From assembly GCA_964547125.1 (NCBI GenBank), contig CAZJLS010000007.1:1-40570 (forward strand): a stretch of 40,570 bases of DNA, given 5' to 3'. The stretch's first letter is position 1; each line of letters begins with the position of its first letter. Below, in pieces: positions 25,179 to 33,694 of this stretch. This DNA comes from Methanobrevibacter_A sp964547125 (GTDB lineage Archaea; Methanobacteriota; Methanobacteria; Methanobacteriales; Methanobacteriaceae). Below the pieces are notes generated by a model. The model was not told where the DNA came from, searched no databases, and saw only the letters and a list, made by a program, of their open reading frames with translations. The translations under genes were made by a program, and so were the position numbers.

Positions 25179-25523
25179 TTATTCATCTAATTCTATTTGA
25201 TATTTTTCTAGGATTTCTAGAATTTTTTCCATTTCTTCCTTATTTATTGGGAATTGTTCTTTAGCAAAAATCAATCTCATATCAGCTAAATCTTTTGGCA
25301 TTAAATCTGCTATTATTATAGCATGTTTTTCTTTAACGATGTCTTTTAATTCTTCGATTAATTCGTTTGTTTTTTCTAAAGAAAGTTTTTTGAAATTAGT
25401 AACATGTGCTAATGTTAAGTTTTGTTCATAACTTAGCTCGTTTTTTTCTGCAAATTCATCAAGTAATTCTTTTACTTCTGCAGTTGATACTGGTTTTGTT
25501 TCCAGGGTTTTTTTCCCTATCAT
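25179..25523 (-). CDS. rpoF: DNA-directed RNA polymerase subunit F (Rpb4-like)
   Basis: RpoF forms the stalk of archaeal RNA polymerase together with subunit E. The small, charged helical protein matches the family: an N-terminal part ending in LTLAHVTNFKKLS, followed by a C-terminal HRDC-like helical region with LMPKDLADMRLIFAKE. I prefer ATG 25523 (MIGKKTLETKP), 114 residues, with GAGTGA from the end of L21e as ribosome binding site. An in-frame GTG at 25532 overlapping the rpl21e stop would give 117 residues. The gene order rpl21e-rpoF-DUF655 is standard in euryarchaea. Confidence 0.93.
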   Translation of the reverse strand: MIGKKTLETKPVSTAEVKELLDEFAEKNELSYEQNLTLAHVTNFKKLSLEKTNELIEELKDIVKEKHAIIIADLMPKDLADMRLIFAKEQFPINKEEMEKILEILEKYQIELDE

Positions 25524-25528
25524 GTTAT

Positions 25529-25822
25529 TCACTCTTGCATTTTTAAGTGATCTGGTCTAACGATTAATTCTTTAGTTTTGTTACCATCTTTTAAGGTTAA
25601 TATGTATGCTGCTCCTTTTTGTCCACTTACTTTTGCGGTTTTACCGTGGAATCTGGAGTGTGGTTGACCTTTGTGTATACTTGGGTCTATAATTATGTGT
25701 ACTAAGTCCCCTTCTTCGAATTTTTGTATTCTTTTTGTGATTGGGTTGGAACGTCCCGGTCTTTGGGTTTTTGTTAATTTTTTTCTGCTTCTACTTTTAA
25801 ATCCTCTTGATCTTGTTACCAT
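25529..25822 (-). CDS. rpl21e: 50S ribosomal protein L21e
   Basis: This is a 97-residue basic large-subunit protein shared by archaea and eukaryotes. It starts MVTRSRGFKSRSRKKLTK and has the SH3-like core FEEGDLVHIIIDPSIHKG (about 35-52) with SRFHGKTAKV. It is full length and heads the rpoF-DUF655 group. An AGAGGTAT-like ribosome binding site lies upstream of the ATG. Confidence 0.96.
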   Translation of the reverse strand: MVTRSRGFKSRSRKKLTKTQRPGRSNPITKRIQKFEEGDLVHIIIDPSIHKGQPHSRFHGKTAKVSGQKGAAYILTLKDGNKTKELIVRPDHLKMQE

Positions 25823-25964
25823 TTTTCTTATACCTCTTTGTTATGTTATTTTATTGTTTGAAAAAAATAATTATAATTATTTTGTAAAAAATTAGATAAT
25901 CAAATATTATATAATATTAAACTATATTATTGAAGATATTAATATATTTTATTGTTTTTAGAAA

Positions 25965-27185
25965 TTATTTTATACCAACTTCAATAACATCTAGAAATTC
26001 GCATATTGATTTATTTTCTAAAATTTCACTCACACTTGGTTTGCTACGATTATCATCTCCAGATATTAATTCTTTTATGTAAAGACCCCCTTCAGTCTTT
26101 ATTATCATTTCAAAATTATGTTGGTCTATAAATTTTGTAGTTAGACTTTTAACTTCTTTAGTTCTAATTTTATCTGCACGTCTATGTGCAACTCTTGTTG
26201 GTGTTCTTTGTTGTATAATGTGTATTTGGTTTAATTTATCTAGTTCTTCTTCTTTTATAGGGTTTTCACATTTTACTTGTGCTTTATATACTTTGTAAGT
26301 ATCTGGGGATGATTGTTTTATTTCTGCTTTTCTGTTTCTCTTTGTGAATTTTAGATTAGTATATTTGGTTTTGTTTTTATTAATTTCATTGATTTTTTCT
26401 TCAATTTTTGCTAAGTTTATATTTCTTTTTTTAGGTTCTTTTATTTCTAATACAAATGGTCTGCCTGTACCTAGCATTCTAACATTTATATCTTCTCTTC
26501 CTGCTCCGTGGAATTTTGCATCATATCCTTGTGTTTCTTCTAATATGTGTTTTGATATTAGTTCTTCTACAGAGTCAGGGTATTGTTTACCTGTTCCATT
26601 ACATTCTCCACAACCTCTCCCTTTACATTTGGTGCATGGCCATTTGGTTTGTGGAATGTTTCTTTGGAACTTATTGTATCTTCCCTCAATGTATAATGGA
26701 TTTATTTGTATTTTTACGATGGTTTCTTTTTCTATGTTTCGTAAATCTACCATTATCACTACATCTGGATTGTCGAATTCTACTTCTTTATTTAGGTTTT
26801 CTTCTATTTCTTTACCTATTATTCTGTTTAATTCTTTTTTGATTACTTCAACATCTAATTTTAAGTCTTCGTTTATTTTTTTATCTGTTTCGATTATTTC
26901 TTTGTTTATTTTTGTTCCTACGATAAATGTGTCAAATTCTAGATTTAGTTTTTCGATTTTTTTGTTTACTTTTTTTAGGATTTTGTTTGTGTCTAGGTTT
27001 TGGAAGGTGTTTTTACATATGTCGCATTCTTGTGTTTCTTTTAGGTTTAATTTTTGTTTTATTTTCGCTCCTCTTTCTTGGTTGTTTTCGCCTTCTACTA
27101 TGTCTGATAGTTTTCTGCCTAGGCAGTGGTTACATATGTTTTTGTTGTTTTTTAGGAGTTTTTCTACTCTGTCTTGTATTGGCAT
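25965..27185 (-). CDS. pus10: tRNA pseudouridine synthase Pus10
   Basis: Pus10 makes pseudouridine 54 (and in some archaea 55) in the T-loop of tRNAs. The N-terminal THUMP-containing accessory region has zinc cysteines in CNHCLGRK (about 18-25) and CDICKN, plus CTKCKGRGCGECNGTG (about 185-200). The catalytic half shows HGAGREDINVRMLGTGRPF with the active-site Asp, and a late GGLYIKELISGD motif. The 406-residue length is typical for archaea. It sits between srp54 and rpl21e. The 5' half uses AAC/ATA/CTA codons and the 3' half is more T-ending, another intragenic shift. Confidence 0.95.
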   Translation of the reverse strand: MPIQDRVEKLLKNNKNICNHCLGRKLSDIVEGENNQERGAKIKQKLNLKETQECDICKNTFQNLDTNKILKKVNKKIEKLNLEFDTFIVGTKINKEIIETDKKINEDLKLDVEVIKKELNRIIGKEIEENLNKEVEFDNPDVVIMVDLRNIEKETIVKIQINPLYIEGRYNKFQRNIPQTKWPCTKCKGRGCGECNGTGKQYPDSVEELISKHILEETQGYDAKFHGAGREDINVRMLGTGRPFVLEIKEPKKRNINLAKIEEKINEINKNKTKYTNLKFTKRNRKAEIKQSSPDTYKVYKAQVKCENPIKEEELDKLNQIHIIQQRTPTRVAHRRADKIRTKEVKSLTTKFIDQHNFEMIIKTEGGLYIKELISGDDNRSKPSVSEILENKSICEFLDVIEVGIK

Positions 27186-27216
27186 GTTTTTTGTCTCTGT
27201 TATTTTAGGGTTTTTT

Positions 27217-28560
27217 TTATTTCATGAATTGTCCCATTATTCTGTTCATTACTCCTCCACCCATTCCTCTTTTACTTATTCCTTTCATTGCTTTTTTGGT
27301 GTTGTTGTAGTATTTTAATAGTTCTTTTACTTCGCTTTCGGATACTCCTGATCCTCTTGCTATTCTTTCTATGCGGGAGTGTTTTATTATTTTTGGGTTT
27401 TCCATTTCTTTTTCTGTCATTGAGGACATCATTATTTTGTAGCTGTTTATTTTGTCTTCTGTCATTTTTGATGCTTCTTTTGGGATTTTGTTTCCCATTC
27501 CTGGTATCATGTTCATTACTTGTTGCATTGGTCCCATTTTGTTCATCATTTCGAATTGGTTTTGCATGTCTTTTAGTGTGAATTTACCACTTAACATGTT
27601 GTTCATAGTTTTTGTTGCTATGTCTTCGTCTACTACTTCTTCTGCTTTTTCGATGAGTGTTTTTATATCTCCCATTCCAAGTAGTCTGGATATGAATCTT
27701 TCTGGGTTGAATTTTTCGAAGTCATCTATTCTTTCTCCAGTTCCAATGAATTTTATTGGCGCTCCAACTTCTGCTACTGCTGAGAGTGCTCCTCCTCCTT
27801 TTGCAGTTCCGTCTAGTTTTGATATTATTATGGATCCAATGTCTGTTGCTTCGGAGAATGCTTTTGCTTGTGCTCCTGCTTGTTGTCCTATTGTTCCATC
27901 TATTACTAGTATGGATTCGCTTGGGTTGATTACTTCGTTTAGTTGGTGCATTTCATTTAGTAGATCTTCTTCTTCTTTGTGTCTTCCTGCTGTATCGAAT
28001 ATTATGATTTTTTGGTTTTTAAATTGTTTAAGTCCTTTTTCAGCTAAATCTAATGCATCTTTGTTTTCTGGATCACCATATAAGGATATCTGCATTTCTT
28101 CAGTTAGTTGTTTTAATTGTTCATATGCTGCGGGTCTCCATGTGTCTGTACATACTATTGCTGGGCTGAATCCTTTTTTCTGTAAGTATTTACATAGTTT
28201 ACCTATGGTGGTTGTTTTCCCACTTCCTTGCAATCCTAAAAATAGTATTTTGAATGGTTTTTCTTCAATTTTTAGTTCACTTGGTTCTGATCCAAGTAAA
28301 TTAACCATTTCTTCATAAATGATAGTTATTACGTGTTCTCTTGGTGTTATTCCTTTTGGTGGTTCTTCATTTAATGCTCTTTCTTCTATTTTTTTGGATA
28401 ATGTTTGTACGAGTTTTATGTTAACATCTGATTGTATGAGTGCTCTTTGTATTTCTCTAACAACTTCTTTTATTGTTTTTTTATCGATAACACTCATTCC
28501 CACTAATTTTTTCATAGTGTTTGTTAAATTTTCACCTAAATTCCCTAACATAGTTATCAT
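27217..28560 (-). CDS. srp54: Signal recognition particle 54 kDa protein
   Basis: SRP54 is the GTPase of the signal recognition particle. It binds 7S RNA and signal sequences and docks with FtsY for membrane insertion. The N domain occupies about 1-90. The G domain shows GLQGSGKTT, IVCTDTWRPAA, DTAGRH and SKLDGTAKGGGAL. The Met-rich M domain (about 310-447) ends in KRGMGGGVMNRIMGQF. The start is ATG 28560 or, three codons later, ATG 28551 (MLGNLGENLT), which matches the family N-terminus better; neither has a clear ribosome binding site. It is the first gene of the minus-strand block and is divergent from hpt. Confidence 0.96.
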   Translation of the reverse strand: MITMLGNLGENLTNTMKKLVGMSVIDKKTIKEVVREIQRALIQSDVNIKLVQTLSKKIEERALNEEPPKGITPREHVITIIYEEMVNLLGSEPSELKIEEKPFKILFLGLQGSGKTTTIGKLCKYLQKKGFSPAIVCTDTWRPAAYEQLKQLTEEMQISLYGDPENKDALDLAEKGLKQFKNQKIIIFDTAGRHKEEEDLLNEMHQLNEVINPSESILVIDGTIGQQAGAQAKAFSEATDIGSIIISKLDGTAKGGGALSAVAEVGAPIKFIGTGERIDDFEKFNPERFISRLLGMGDIKTLIEKAEEVVDEDIATKTMNNMLSGKFTLKDMQNQFEMMNKMGPMQQVMNMIPGMGNKIPKEASKMTEDKINSYKIMMSSMTEKEMENPKIIKHSRIERIARGSGVSESEVKELLKYYNNTKKAMKGISKRGMGGGVMNRIMGQFMK

Positions 28561-28768
28561 CTACATAAATAATGTTTTTTTGTTTAAATTCAATAATTTT
28601 AATAAAATTTAAATTTTTTAAGTTTTTTTTGTATAAAAAAAATTAATACTTATAATAATGTAAATATTTTATTATATTATTATTAGTTTTATATTGTATA
28701 ATTTAAAATATTGCTAATAAAATTTTGTTTTAAAAAAATAATCATATTTTTTTTATGTTGTGTTAAAA

Positions 28769-29338
28769 ATGCTTGAAAATTTAAAAGAATCATTAGAAAA
28801 TGCACCAATAGTTAAAAAAGGAGATTATAACTATTTTGTTCATCCAATTAGTGATGGAATACCACTTGTAGAACCAAAACTACTTAAAGAAATATCAAAA
28901 TGCATAGCAGATAATATTGATTTAAGTAAAATAGATAAAATCGTTGCAGTAGAATCTATGGGAATCCACATAGCAACAGCATTATCCCTACAAACAGGCG
29001 TACCATTTCTCGTAATTAGAAAAAGAGAATATGGACTAGAAGGAGAGAAAAAAGTATACCAAAAAACTGGATATGGTTCAGCTAACCTTTATATAAACAA
29101 TATAAATGAAGGAGATAACATACTTCTAATTGATGATGTTATAAGTACTGGAGGAACACTAAAAGCACTTATAAATTCCTTGAATGATATTAACATAAAC
29201 ATAGGTAATGTAGTGGCCGTTATAGAAAAAGGAGAAGGTAGAAAAGTAGTTGAAGAAGAACTAAACATTTCAATAATGACCCTAGTAAAAATGGATGTTA
29301 TAGATGGAAAAGTAGTAATTGAATCACTAAATTACTAA
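28769..29338 (+). CDS. hpt: Hypoxanthine/guanine phosphoribosyltransferase, archaeal type
   Basis: This purine salvage enzyme joins hypoxanthine or guanine to PRPP. The PRPP-binding motif is ILLIDDVISTGGT (about 119-131) and the remaining type I PRTase core is present. The N-terminal MLENLKESLENAPIVKKGDY agrees with archaeal Hpt when started at ATG 28769; a GTG at 28760 would add three residues. No obvious ribosome binding site is present. About 190 residues is the normal length. dph2 follows 20 bp later on the same strand. Confidence 0.92.
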   Translation: MLENLKESLENAPIVKKGDYNYFVHPISDGIPLVEPKLLKEISKCIADNIDLSKIDKIVAVESMGIHIATALSLQTGVPFLVIRKREYGLEGEKKVYQKTGYGSANLYINNINEGDNILLIDDVISTGGTLKALINSLNDININIGNVVAVIEKGEGRKVVEEELNISIMTLVKMDVIDGKVVIESLNY

Positions 29339-29358
29339 AAAAAAATATTTTTTTTAAA

Positions 29359-30366
29359 ATGTCAATTTACAATTTAGAAATAGAAAAAGCAATAGAGAAA
29401 ATCAAAAAAATAAATGCGAAAACAGTAGGTCTACAATTTCCAGAAGGACTAAAAACACAAGCAACAAAAGTAGCAAAAGAAATAGAATCAAAAACAGATG
29501 CACTAGTACTAATATCTGGAGACCCATGCTTTGGAGCATGCGATGTATCAGATAAAAAAATGTTAGACCTTGTAGACTTAATCATACACTACGGACACAC
29601 ACCACTACCACTAAAATACAAAATACCCACACTATTTATCGAAGCATATTCAGATGTAGATGTTAAAAAATACTTAGAAAAAGCCCTACCACAAATAAAA
29701 GACTACTCAAAAATAGGACTTGTAACAACTACACAACACTTACACTTACTAGATGAAATGTATGATTTCTTAGAAGACAATGGAAAAGAAGTAGTAATAG
29801 GATCATCCAAAAGCACACAAAAAGGCCAAGTCCTAGGATGCAACTTCTCATCAATAAAAAAACTAGACGCAGAAATATACCTATTCATAGGCAGTGGAAA
29901 CTTCCACCCAGTAGGCGTATTCTTATTTACAAAATCACCAGTACTAGCAATAGACCCATACTCAGGAAACATTAGAAACATAGAAGAATATGCAGACAAA
30001 ATACTAAGACTTAGATTTGCAAAAATAATCAAAGCACAAGAAGCTAAAAAATGGGGAATCATAGTATCCTCAAAAGAAGGACAATGCAGACTACACCTAG
30101 CAAAAGAAATTAAAAAACTACTCAAAGATGAAAAATTCGAAAGCCACATCATAGTACTAGACAATATAAATCCAGACACACTACTACCATACTTAGATTT
30201 AGATGCTTTCATAGTCACTGCCTGCCCAAGAATAGCAATAGACGACTCCCAAATGTATAAAAAACCATTAATAACACCAAAAGAATTAGAAATAGTCTTA
30301 GATAAAAGAAAATGGGAAGACTACCAATTAGATGAAATACTGTTCCAAGACAGATATAAAAATTAA
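29359..30366 (+). CDS. dph2: Diphthamide synthesis enzyme Dph2 (3-amino-3-carboxypropyl transferase)
   Basis: Dph2 carries out the first step of diphthamide formation on elongation factor aEF2, moving the 3-amino-3-carboxypropyl group from SAM to a histidine by non-classical radical chemistry. The three cluster cysteines are expected at C61 (in GACD), C164 (in LGCNFSS) and C292 (in TACPRIAIDD), one from each repeat domain. GLQFPEGL near the N-terminus is also diagnostic. The 335-residue length is standard. It is near csl4, rpoL and tfs, a typical euryarchaeal cluster. Codons are A/C-ending. Confidence 0.95.
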   Translation: MSIYNLEIEKAIEKIKKINAKTVGLQFPEGLKTQATKVAKEIESKTDALVLISGDPCFGACDVSDKKMLDLVDLIIHYGHTPLPLKYKIPTLFIEAYSDVDVKKYLEKALPQIKDYSKIGLVTTTQHLHLLDEMYDFLEDNGKEVVIGSSKSTQKGQVLGCNFSSIKKLDAEIYLFIGSGNFHPVGVFLFTKSPVLAIDPYSGNIRNIEEYADKILRLRFAKIIKAQEAKKWGIIVSSKEGQCRLHLAKEIKKLLKDEKFESHIIVLDNINPDTLLPYLDLDAFIVTACPRIAIDDSQMYKKPLITPKELEIVLDKRKWEDYQLDEILFQDRYKN

Positions 30367-30450
30367 AACAATAAAATTTATTAATATAATTAATATATAA
30401 AATATAATTTATAAATAAAATAAAAGATTAAAATAGTTTATAGCAAAAAA

Positions 30451-30513
30451 ATGTTTGACGAATATAAATTTGAAACTCCTTATTTTTGTTCTTTTTTAGA
30501 GGTGGAATTATGA
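30451..30513 (+). other. Possible 20-codon upstream ORF overlapping the csl4 start
   Basis: ATG 30451 opens a 20-codon frame (MFDEYKFETPYFCSFLEVEL) whose TGA stop overlaps the csl4 ATG as ATGA. A TATA-like ATTTATAAAT near 30410 would place transcription start close to this ATG. It has no ribosome binding site, so it would be leaderless if real. Chance cannot be ruled out. Confidence 0.25.
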
Positions 30514-31079
30514 AATTTAAATCTGGAGATTTGGTATTCCCTGGTGACTTTTTAGCAGTTAGTGAACAATTTTTACCAGGTACAGGCGTATATGATGATA
30601 ATGGATTCATCAAATCAGCAACTCCTGGAAATGTTTTTATTAATCATGAAAATAGAGAAATTTCTGTTATTTCTAAATCTACAGGTCCCGTATTACTCAA
30701 AAACAACGATTTAGTTTACGGTCAAGTTTTAGACATCAGAGGACAAAGAGCACTAATAGATATACAATCTAAAAAAGACTGCAGTAGAGACTTTGCATTA
30801 CCTTACAAAGCCGCAATACATGTTTCCCAAGTAAAAAGAGGATATCTTGACAAATTATCAGATGCTTTCAGAATAGGAGACATAATACTTGCAAAAGTAG
30901 TAAAAGTCACAGGAAACAATATTGACTTAAGCACAATAGACAACGAGCTAGGAATTGTTAAAGCAATGTGTACACGTTGCAGAACATACCTAAAACCAAC
31001 AGATAAAAATAATGAATTATATTGCACCAACTGTGACAGAACAGAAAGAAGAAAAACAGCTTCAAATTACTTAGGTTAA
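30510..31079 (+). CDS. csl4: Exosome RNA-binding subunit Csl4
   Basis: Csl4 is a cap subunit of the archaeal RNA exosome that recruits substrates and the DnaG adaptor. I start it at ATG 30510 because GAGGTGG lies just upstream; the resulting MKFKSGDLVFPGDFLAV is the family N-terminus. An N-terminal beta domain is followed by an S1 RNA-binding domain (about 62-145, with RGYLDKLSDAFRIGDIILAKV) and a C-terminal zinc ribbon with cysteines in CTRCRTYL and CTNCDR. The length is 189 residues. rpoL follows 30 bp later. Confidence 0.94.
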   Translation: MKFKSGDLVFPGDFLAVSEQFLPGTGVYDDNGFIKSATPGNVFINHENREISVISKSTGPVLLKNNDLVYGQVLDIRGQRALIDIQSKKDCSRDFALPYKAAIHVSQVKRGYLDKLSDAFRIGDIILAKVVKVTGNNIDLSTIDNELGIVKAMCTRCRTYLKPTDKNNELYCTNCDRTERRKTASNYLG

Positions 31080-31109
31080 ATATTTATTATATAAATAAAG
31101 GTTATATAT

Positions 31110-31382
31110 ATGGAAATTGAAATTATCGAAGACAAAACATTAGAACTAGAAATGATTATTCACGGTGAAGACCACACAATCTGTAATGTATTAAGAAAAT
31201 ACCTTATGGAAGATGATAACGTTGAATATGCAGTTTACGGTATAGACCACCCAATAATTGGCGAACCTCACATGACCATTAAAACTAAAAGAGGAAAAAG
31301 ACCAAAAACCGTATTAAAAAATGCTGTAAAAAGAATACAAGAAGATAGTGAAGATTTCAAAGCAAAAATTGAAGCACTCTAA
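31110..31382 (+). CDS. rpoL: DNA-directed RNA polymerase subunit L (Rpb11-like)
   Basis: This 90-residue subunit pairs with subunit D to form the assembly platform of archaeal RNA polymerase. The motif HGEDHTICNVLRKYLMED and the following YAVYGIDHPIIGEPHMTI are characteristic of the Rpb11/L family. It is full length. It sits between csl4 and a Nudix gene that starts only 8 bp later. An AAGGTTATAT element, only a weak ribosome binding site, precedes the ATG. Confidence 0.96.
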   Translation: MEIEIIEDKTLELEMIIHGEDHTICNVLRKYLMEDDNVEYAVYGIDHPIIGEPHMTIKTKRGKRPKTVLKNAVKRIQEDSEDFKAKIEAL

Positions 31383-31390
31383 TTTTTTTT

Positions 31391-31807
31391 ATGTCTGAAT
31401 ACAAAAAACCATCAGTAACAGCTGACATTTTCATTTACGATGAAAACCAAAATTTCATCCTAATTAAAAGAAAAAACAATCCTTTCAAAGATTCATGGGC
31501 ATTACCTGGAGGTTTTGTTGACTATGGTGAATCATTAGAAAATGCAGCTATCAGAGAAGCTAAAGAAGAAACATCAATAAATATACATGATTTAAAACAA
31601 TTTAAAGTATATTCAGAACCAACAAGAGATCCAAGAGGACACACAATAACACTAACATTTTTAGCCAAAGGAAATATGGATGAAAGAAAAGCAGATGACG
31701 ATGCAAAAGATATAAACATTTTTTCATGGGACGATTTAGAAAATATAAAATTAGCATTCGATCACATGAAAATTTTAAATGACATAAAAAAATACTTATC
31801 AAAATAA
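31391..31807 (+). CDS. Nudix hydrolase, ADP-ribose pyrophosphatase-like
   Basis: This is a 138-residue Nudix protein. The box is complete in GGFVDYGESLENAAIREAKE followed by ETSI (about 38-61). The N-terminal VTADIFIYDENQNFILIKRKN and a late FSWDDLENIKLAFDH match the ADP-ribose pyrophosphatase group common in methanogens, with ADP-ribose as the likely substrate. It lies 8 bp after rpoL, so it is probably co-transcribed, although it has no known link to transcription. It is only distantly similar to the Nudix protein at 18.8-19.2 kb. Confidence 0.9.
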   Translation: MSEYKKPSVTADIFIYDENQNFILIKRKNNPFKDSWALPGGFVDYGESLENAAIREAKEETSINIHDLKQFKVYSEPTRDPRGHTITLTFLAKGNMDERKADDDAKDINIFSWDDLENIKLAFDHMKILNDIKKYLSK

Positions 31808-31915
31808 AAAAAATCATTACTAATAAAAAAATAGTACAAAGCTTTATTATACTATTAAATAAGATAAAAAATAAACATTAACTTTTATACTGTTAAATGG
31901 AGGCTATAGTAATAT

Positions 31916-32230
31916 ATGGATTTTTGTCCAAATTGTGGGGGAATGTTACTCCCTGGAGGAGAGGGGCTTAAATGTTCATCTTGTGGTTATGTTAAAAAAT
32001 CAAGCGAAACAGAAGATTCATACTCTGTATCCGAAAAAGTAGACGCTAAAGACACAGTAATATTAACAGATGGTGATGTTAGCACCCTACCAACAACAAA
32101 AGAAACATGTCCAGAATGCGGACATGATAAAGCAGAATGGTGGATGCAACAAACAAGAAGTGCAGACGAAGCACCTACAAGATTTTTCAAATGTGTAAAA
32201 TGCAAACACACTTGGAGAGGATACGACTAA
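31916..32230 (+). CDS. tfs: Transcription factor S (TFS, TFIIS/Rpb9-like)
   Basis: TFS rescues backtracked archaeal RNA polymerase by inducing RNA cleavage. Two zinc ribbons are visible: N-terminal C4, C7, C20 and C23 (FCPNCGG, CSSCGY) and C-terminal C65, C68, C93 and C96. The catalytic acidic pair D84-E85 is in RSADEAPTRFFKC, so it should be cleavage-active. The length of 104 residues is standard. A TGGAGG ribosome binding site lies about ten bases upstream. Confidence 0.95.
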   Translation: MDFCPNCGGMLLPGGEGLKCSSCGYVKKSSETEDSYSVSEKVDAKDTVILTDGDVSTLPTTKETCPECGHDKAEWWMQQTRSADEAPTRFFKCVKCKHTWRGYD

Positions 32231-32296
32231 AAAAAATAATCTAATTTATTATAATTAATATAATAAACAATTTTTTTTTCATTAGGAGACTAAAAT

Positions 32297-33088
32297 ATCA
32301 CAGATAATACAAAAAAAGACACAGAAAAGAATCAAAAAAGCACTGATGATTCAGACATGGTATTAGAAATACCATTTACCAATAAATTTACAAATATTCT
32401 AGGCGATTCTGAAAAAAAATCTAAAATATTAAGTTTTGCAGTTATAGCATTAGGTATCTTATTTATAATCGCAGGAATATTAGTATTCACATCCGATTCT
32501 GAAAAAATCGTTGACAATGTATTATCTGGAGAAACAGAAGCATACGGTGTTATATTAAGCATAATAGGATTGCTAATAATAGGGGGAACAATATTCACAA
32601 GGTTTTCGTTCGGAGACCATTTCAACAAAGCTTTTGATGGTATTAAAAACCTAGATAATATAGATATTACCTCTGAAAAAGAAACCAAAAAAGCTCCTAA
32701 AAAACAAGATAAAACTTCTTCTGAAAATAAAATTCAAAAATCAATAGGAAATGTTGAAGAAAAACCAAAAACTCCTTCTAAAAACATAAAAAATGAAACT
32801 TCAACAGAAAATGCTGAAAATAAATTAAAAAATACTATTTCTCAAGATAAAAACTCAAAACCTAAAGACTATAAAAATATTGGAAAAAATATAAAATCAG
32901 CATTAAATCCAACAAGAATTAAAATTAAAAACAATTCAGAAAATTCTCTTCAAAAAGAAAAACCAAAAAAAGAAAAACCAAAAAAAGAGAAAATAAAAAA
33001 AGAATCTAAAGAAACTAACAATACATCAGTATCATTTGATGATGCAATGGACTCTATTGAAGATTTAATGGAAGATTCTGAAAAATAG
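32297..33088 (+). CDS. Predicted two-pass membrane protein with long Lys/Glu-rich tail (unusual start)
   Basis: This is a protein of unknown function. Two hydrophobic segments (near ILSFAVIALGILFIIAGILVF and YGVILSIIGLLIIGGTIF) lie in the first third, followed by a long, charged, repetitive tail with KEKPKKEKPKKEK and an acidic end. The first ATG in frame is 32357, giving 243 residues, but it lacks a ribosome binding site. The only good site, TAGGAGAC at about 32283-32290, sits six bases before ATC 32297, in the same frame, with no stop between. I therefore place the start at 32297 as a non-standard ATC codon, adding 20 charged residues. If that is wrong the gene starts at 32357. The gene has no recognised relatives and ends before a 319-bp gap. 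Confidence 0.65.
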   Translation: MTDNTKKDTEKNQKSTDDSDMVLEIPFTNKFTNILGDSEKKSKILSFAVIALGILFIIAGILVFTSDSEKIVDNVLSGETEAYGVILSIIGLLIIGGTIFTRFSFGDHFNKAFDGIKNLDNIDITSEKETKKAPKKQDKTSSENKIQKSIGNVEEKPKTPSKNIKNETSTENAENKLKNTISQDKNSKPKDYKNIGKNIKSALNPTRIKIKNNSENSLQKEKPKKEKPKKEKIKKESKETNNTSVSFDDAMDSIEDLMEDSEK

Positions 33089-33407
33089 TTAAAAAATATT
33101 CATAACAATATTTAAATATAAATTAAAAACAAAAGTAAATAATGTATATATTTATTAATAAACAATAAATTTTTTTTCAATAATTTATTAAAAATCTCAC
33201 AAAAAAATAAATTTTCAAAAAAAGTGAGATAAATTAAAACTTTTTTTATAATTAAAAAGAATGATTCAAAAAAATCATAAAAATTATAAAAAAACTTAAC
33301 TAATAGATATTTACTTTATTTTATTTGCTATAGGGAGATTTAATAGATTCCTTTTCATAGTAAAAATTTTTAAACAAAAAAAAGGTTAATTTAATGGTGA
33401 TTTTTAA
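33089..33407. other. AT-rich intergenic region before rpl44e
   Basis: The region contains a stem with arms ATCTCAC (33194-33200) and GTGAGAT (33224-33230) around a 23-base A-rich loop, followed about 10 bases later by a run of seven T residues. Near 33330-33360 is a short, less AT-rich patch (GCTATAGGGAGATTTAATAGATTCC). The rpl44e ribosome binding site (GGTGAT, 33396-33401) ends it. No gene was found. Confidence 0.5.
33194..33248 (+). terminator. Possible stem-loop terminator after the membrane protein gene
   Basis: A perfect 7-bp stem (ATCTCAC / GTGAGAT) encloses a 23-base loop and is followed by ATAAATTAAAAC and a T run (33242-33248). The long loop makes it a weak terminator candidate; it may instead be a processing site or a chance structure. 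Confidence 0.3.
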
Positions 33408-33683
33408 ATGAAAATACCAAAAGAAAAAAGACGATACTGTCCAAAATGTAAAAAACATACAATTCACGAAGTTCACACAGCTAAAAAAAGAAAAGCTAGC
33501 GAATTAAAATGGGGACAAAGACAATTCAGACGTGTCACAGCAGGATACAGAGGATATCCAAGACCATTACCAGGTGGAAGTAAACCTGTTAAAAAGCTAG
33601 ACTTAAGATACAAATGTAAAGAATGCGGTAAATCCCACATCGGTAACTCATTCAGAACAGGAAAACCAGAATTTGTTCAATAA
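33408..33683 (+). CDS. rpl44e: 50S ribosomal protein L44e
   Basis: This is a 91-residue large-subunit protein. Zinc-ribbon cysteines are in YCPKCKKHTIHEVH (about 10-23) and in YKCKECGKSHIG (about 72-83), with a basic central region, GYRGYPRPLPGGSKPVKKL. It is full length. The S27e gene follows 11 bp later, and the pair heads the conserved block of rps27e, eif2a and nop10. Confidence 0.96.
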   Translation: MKIPKEKRRYCPKCKKHTIHEVHTAKKRKASELKWGQRQFRRVTAGYRGYPRPLPGGSKPVKKLDLRYKCKECGKSHIGNSFRTGKPEFVQ

Positions 33684-33694
33684 GGTGATAAAAA

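Noticed and set aside
26344..27318. 324-codon open frame antisense to pus10 and the end of srp54
   Set aside because: It is opposite well-supported genes. The Phe/Leu/Ser-rich product is an artefact of the A-rich coding strand, not a membrane protein gene.
27452..28318. 288-codon open frame antisense to srp54
   Set aside because: It is fully contained opposite srp54 and shows no family signature.
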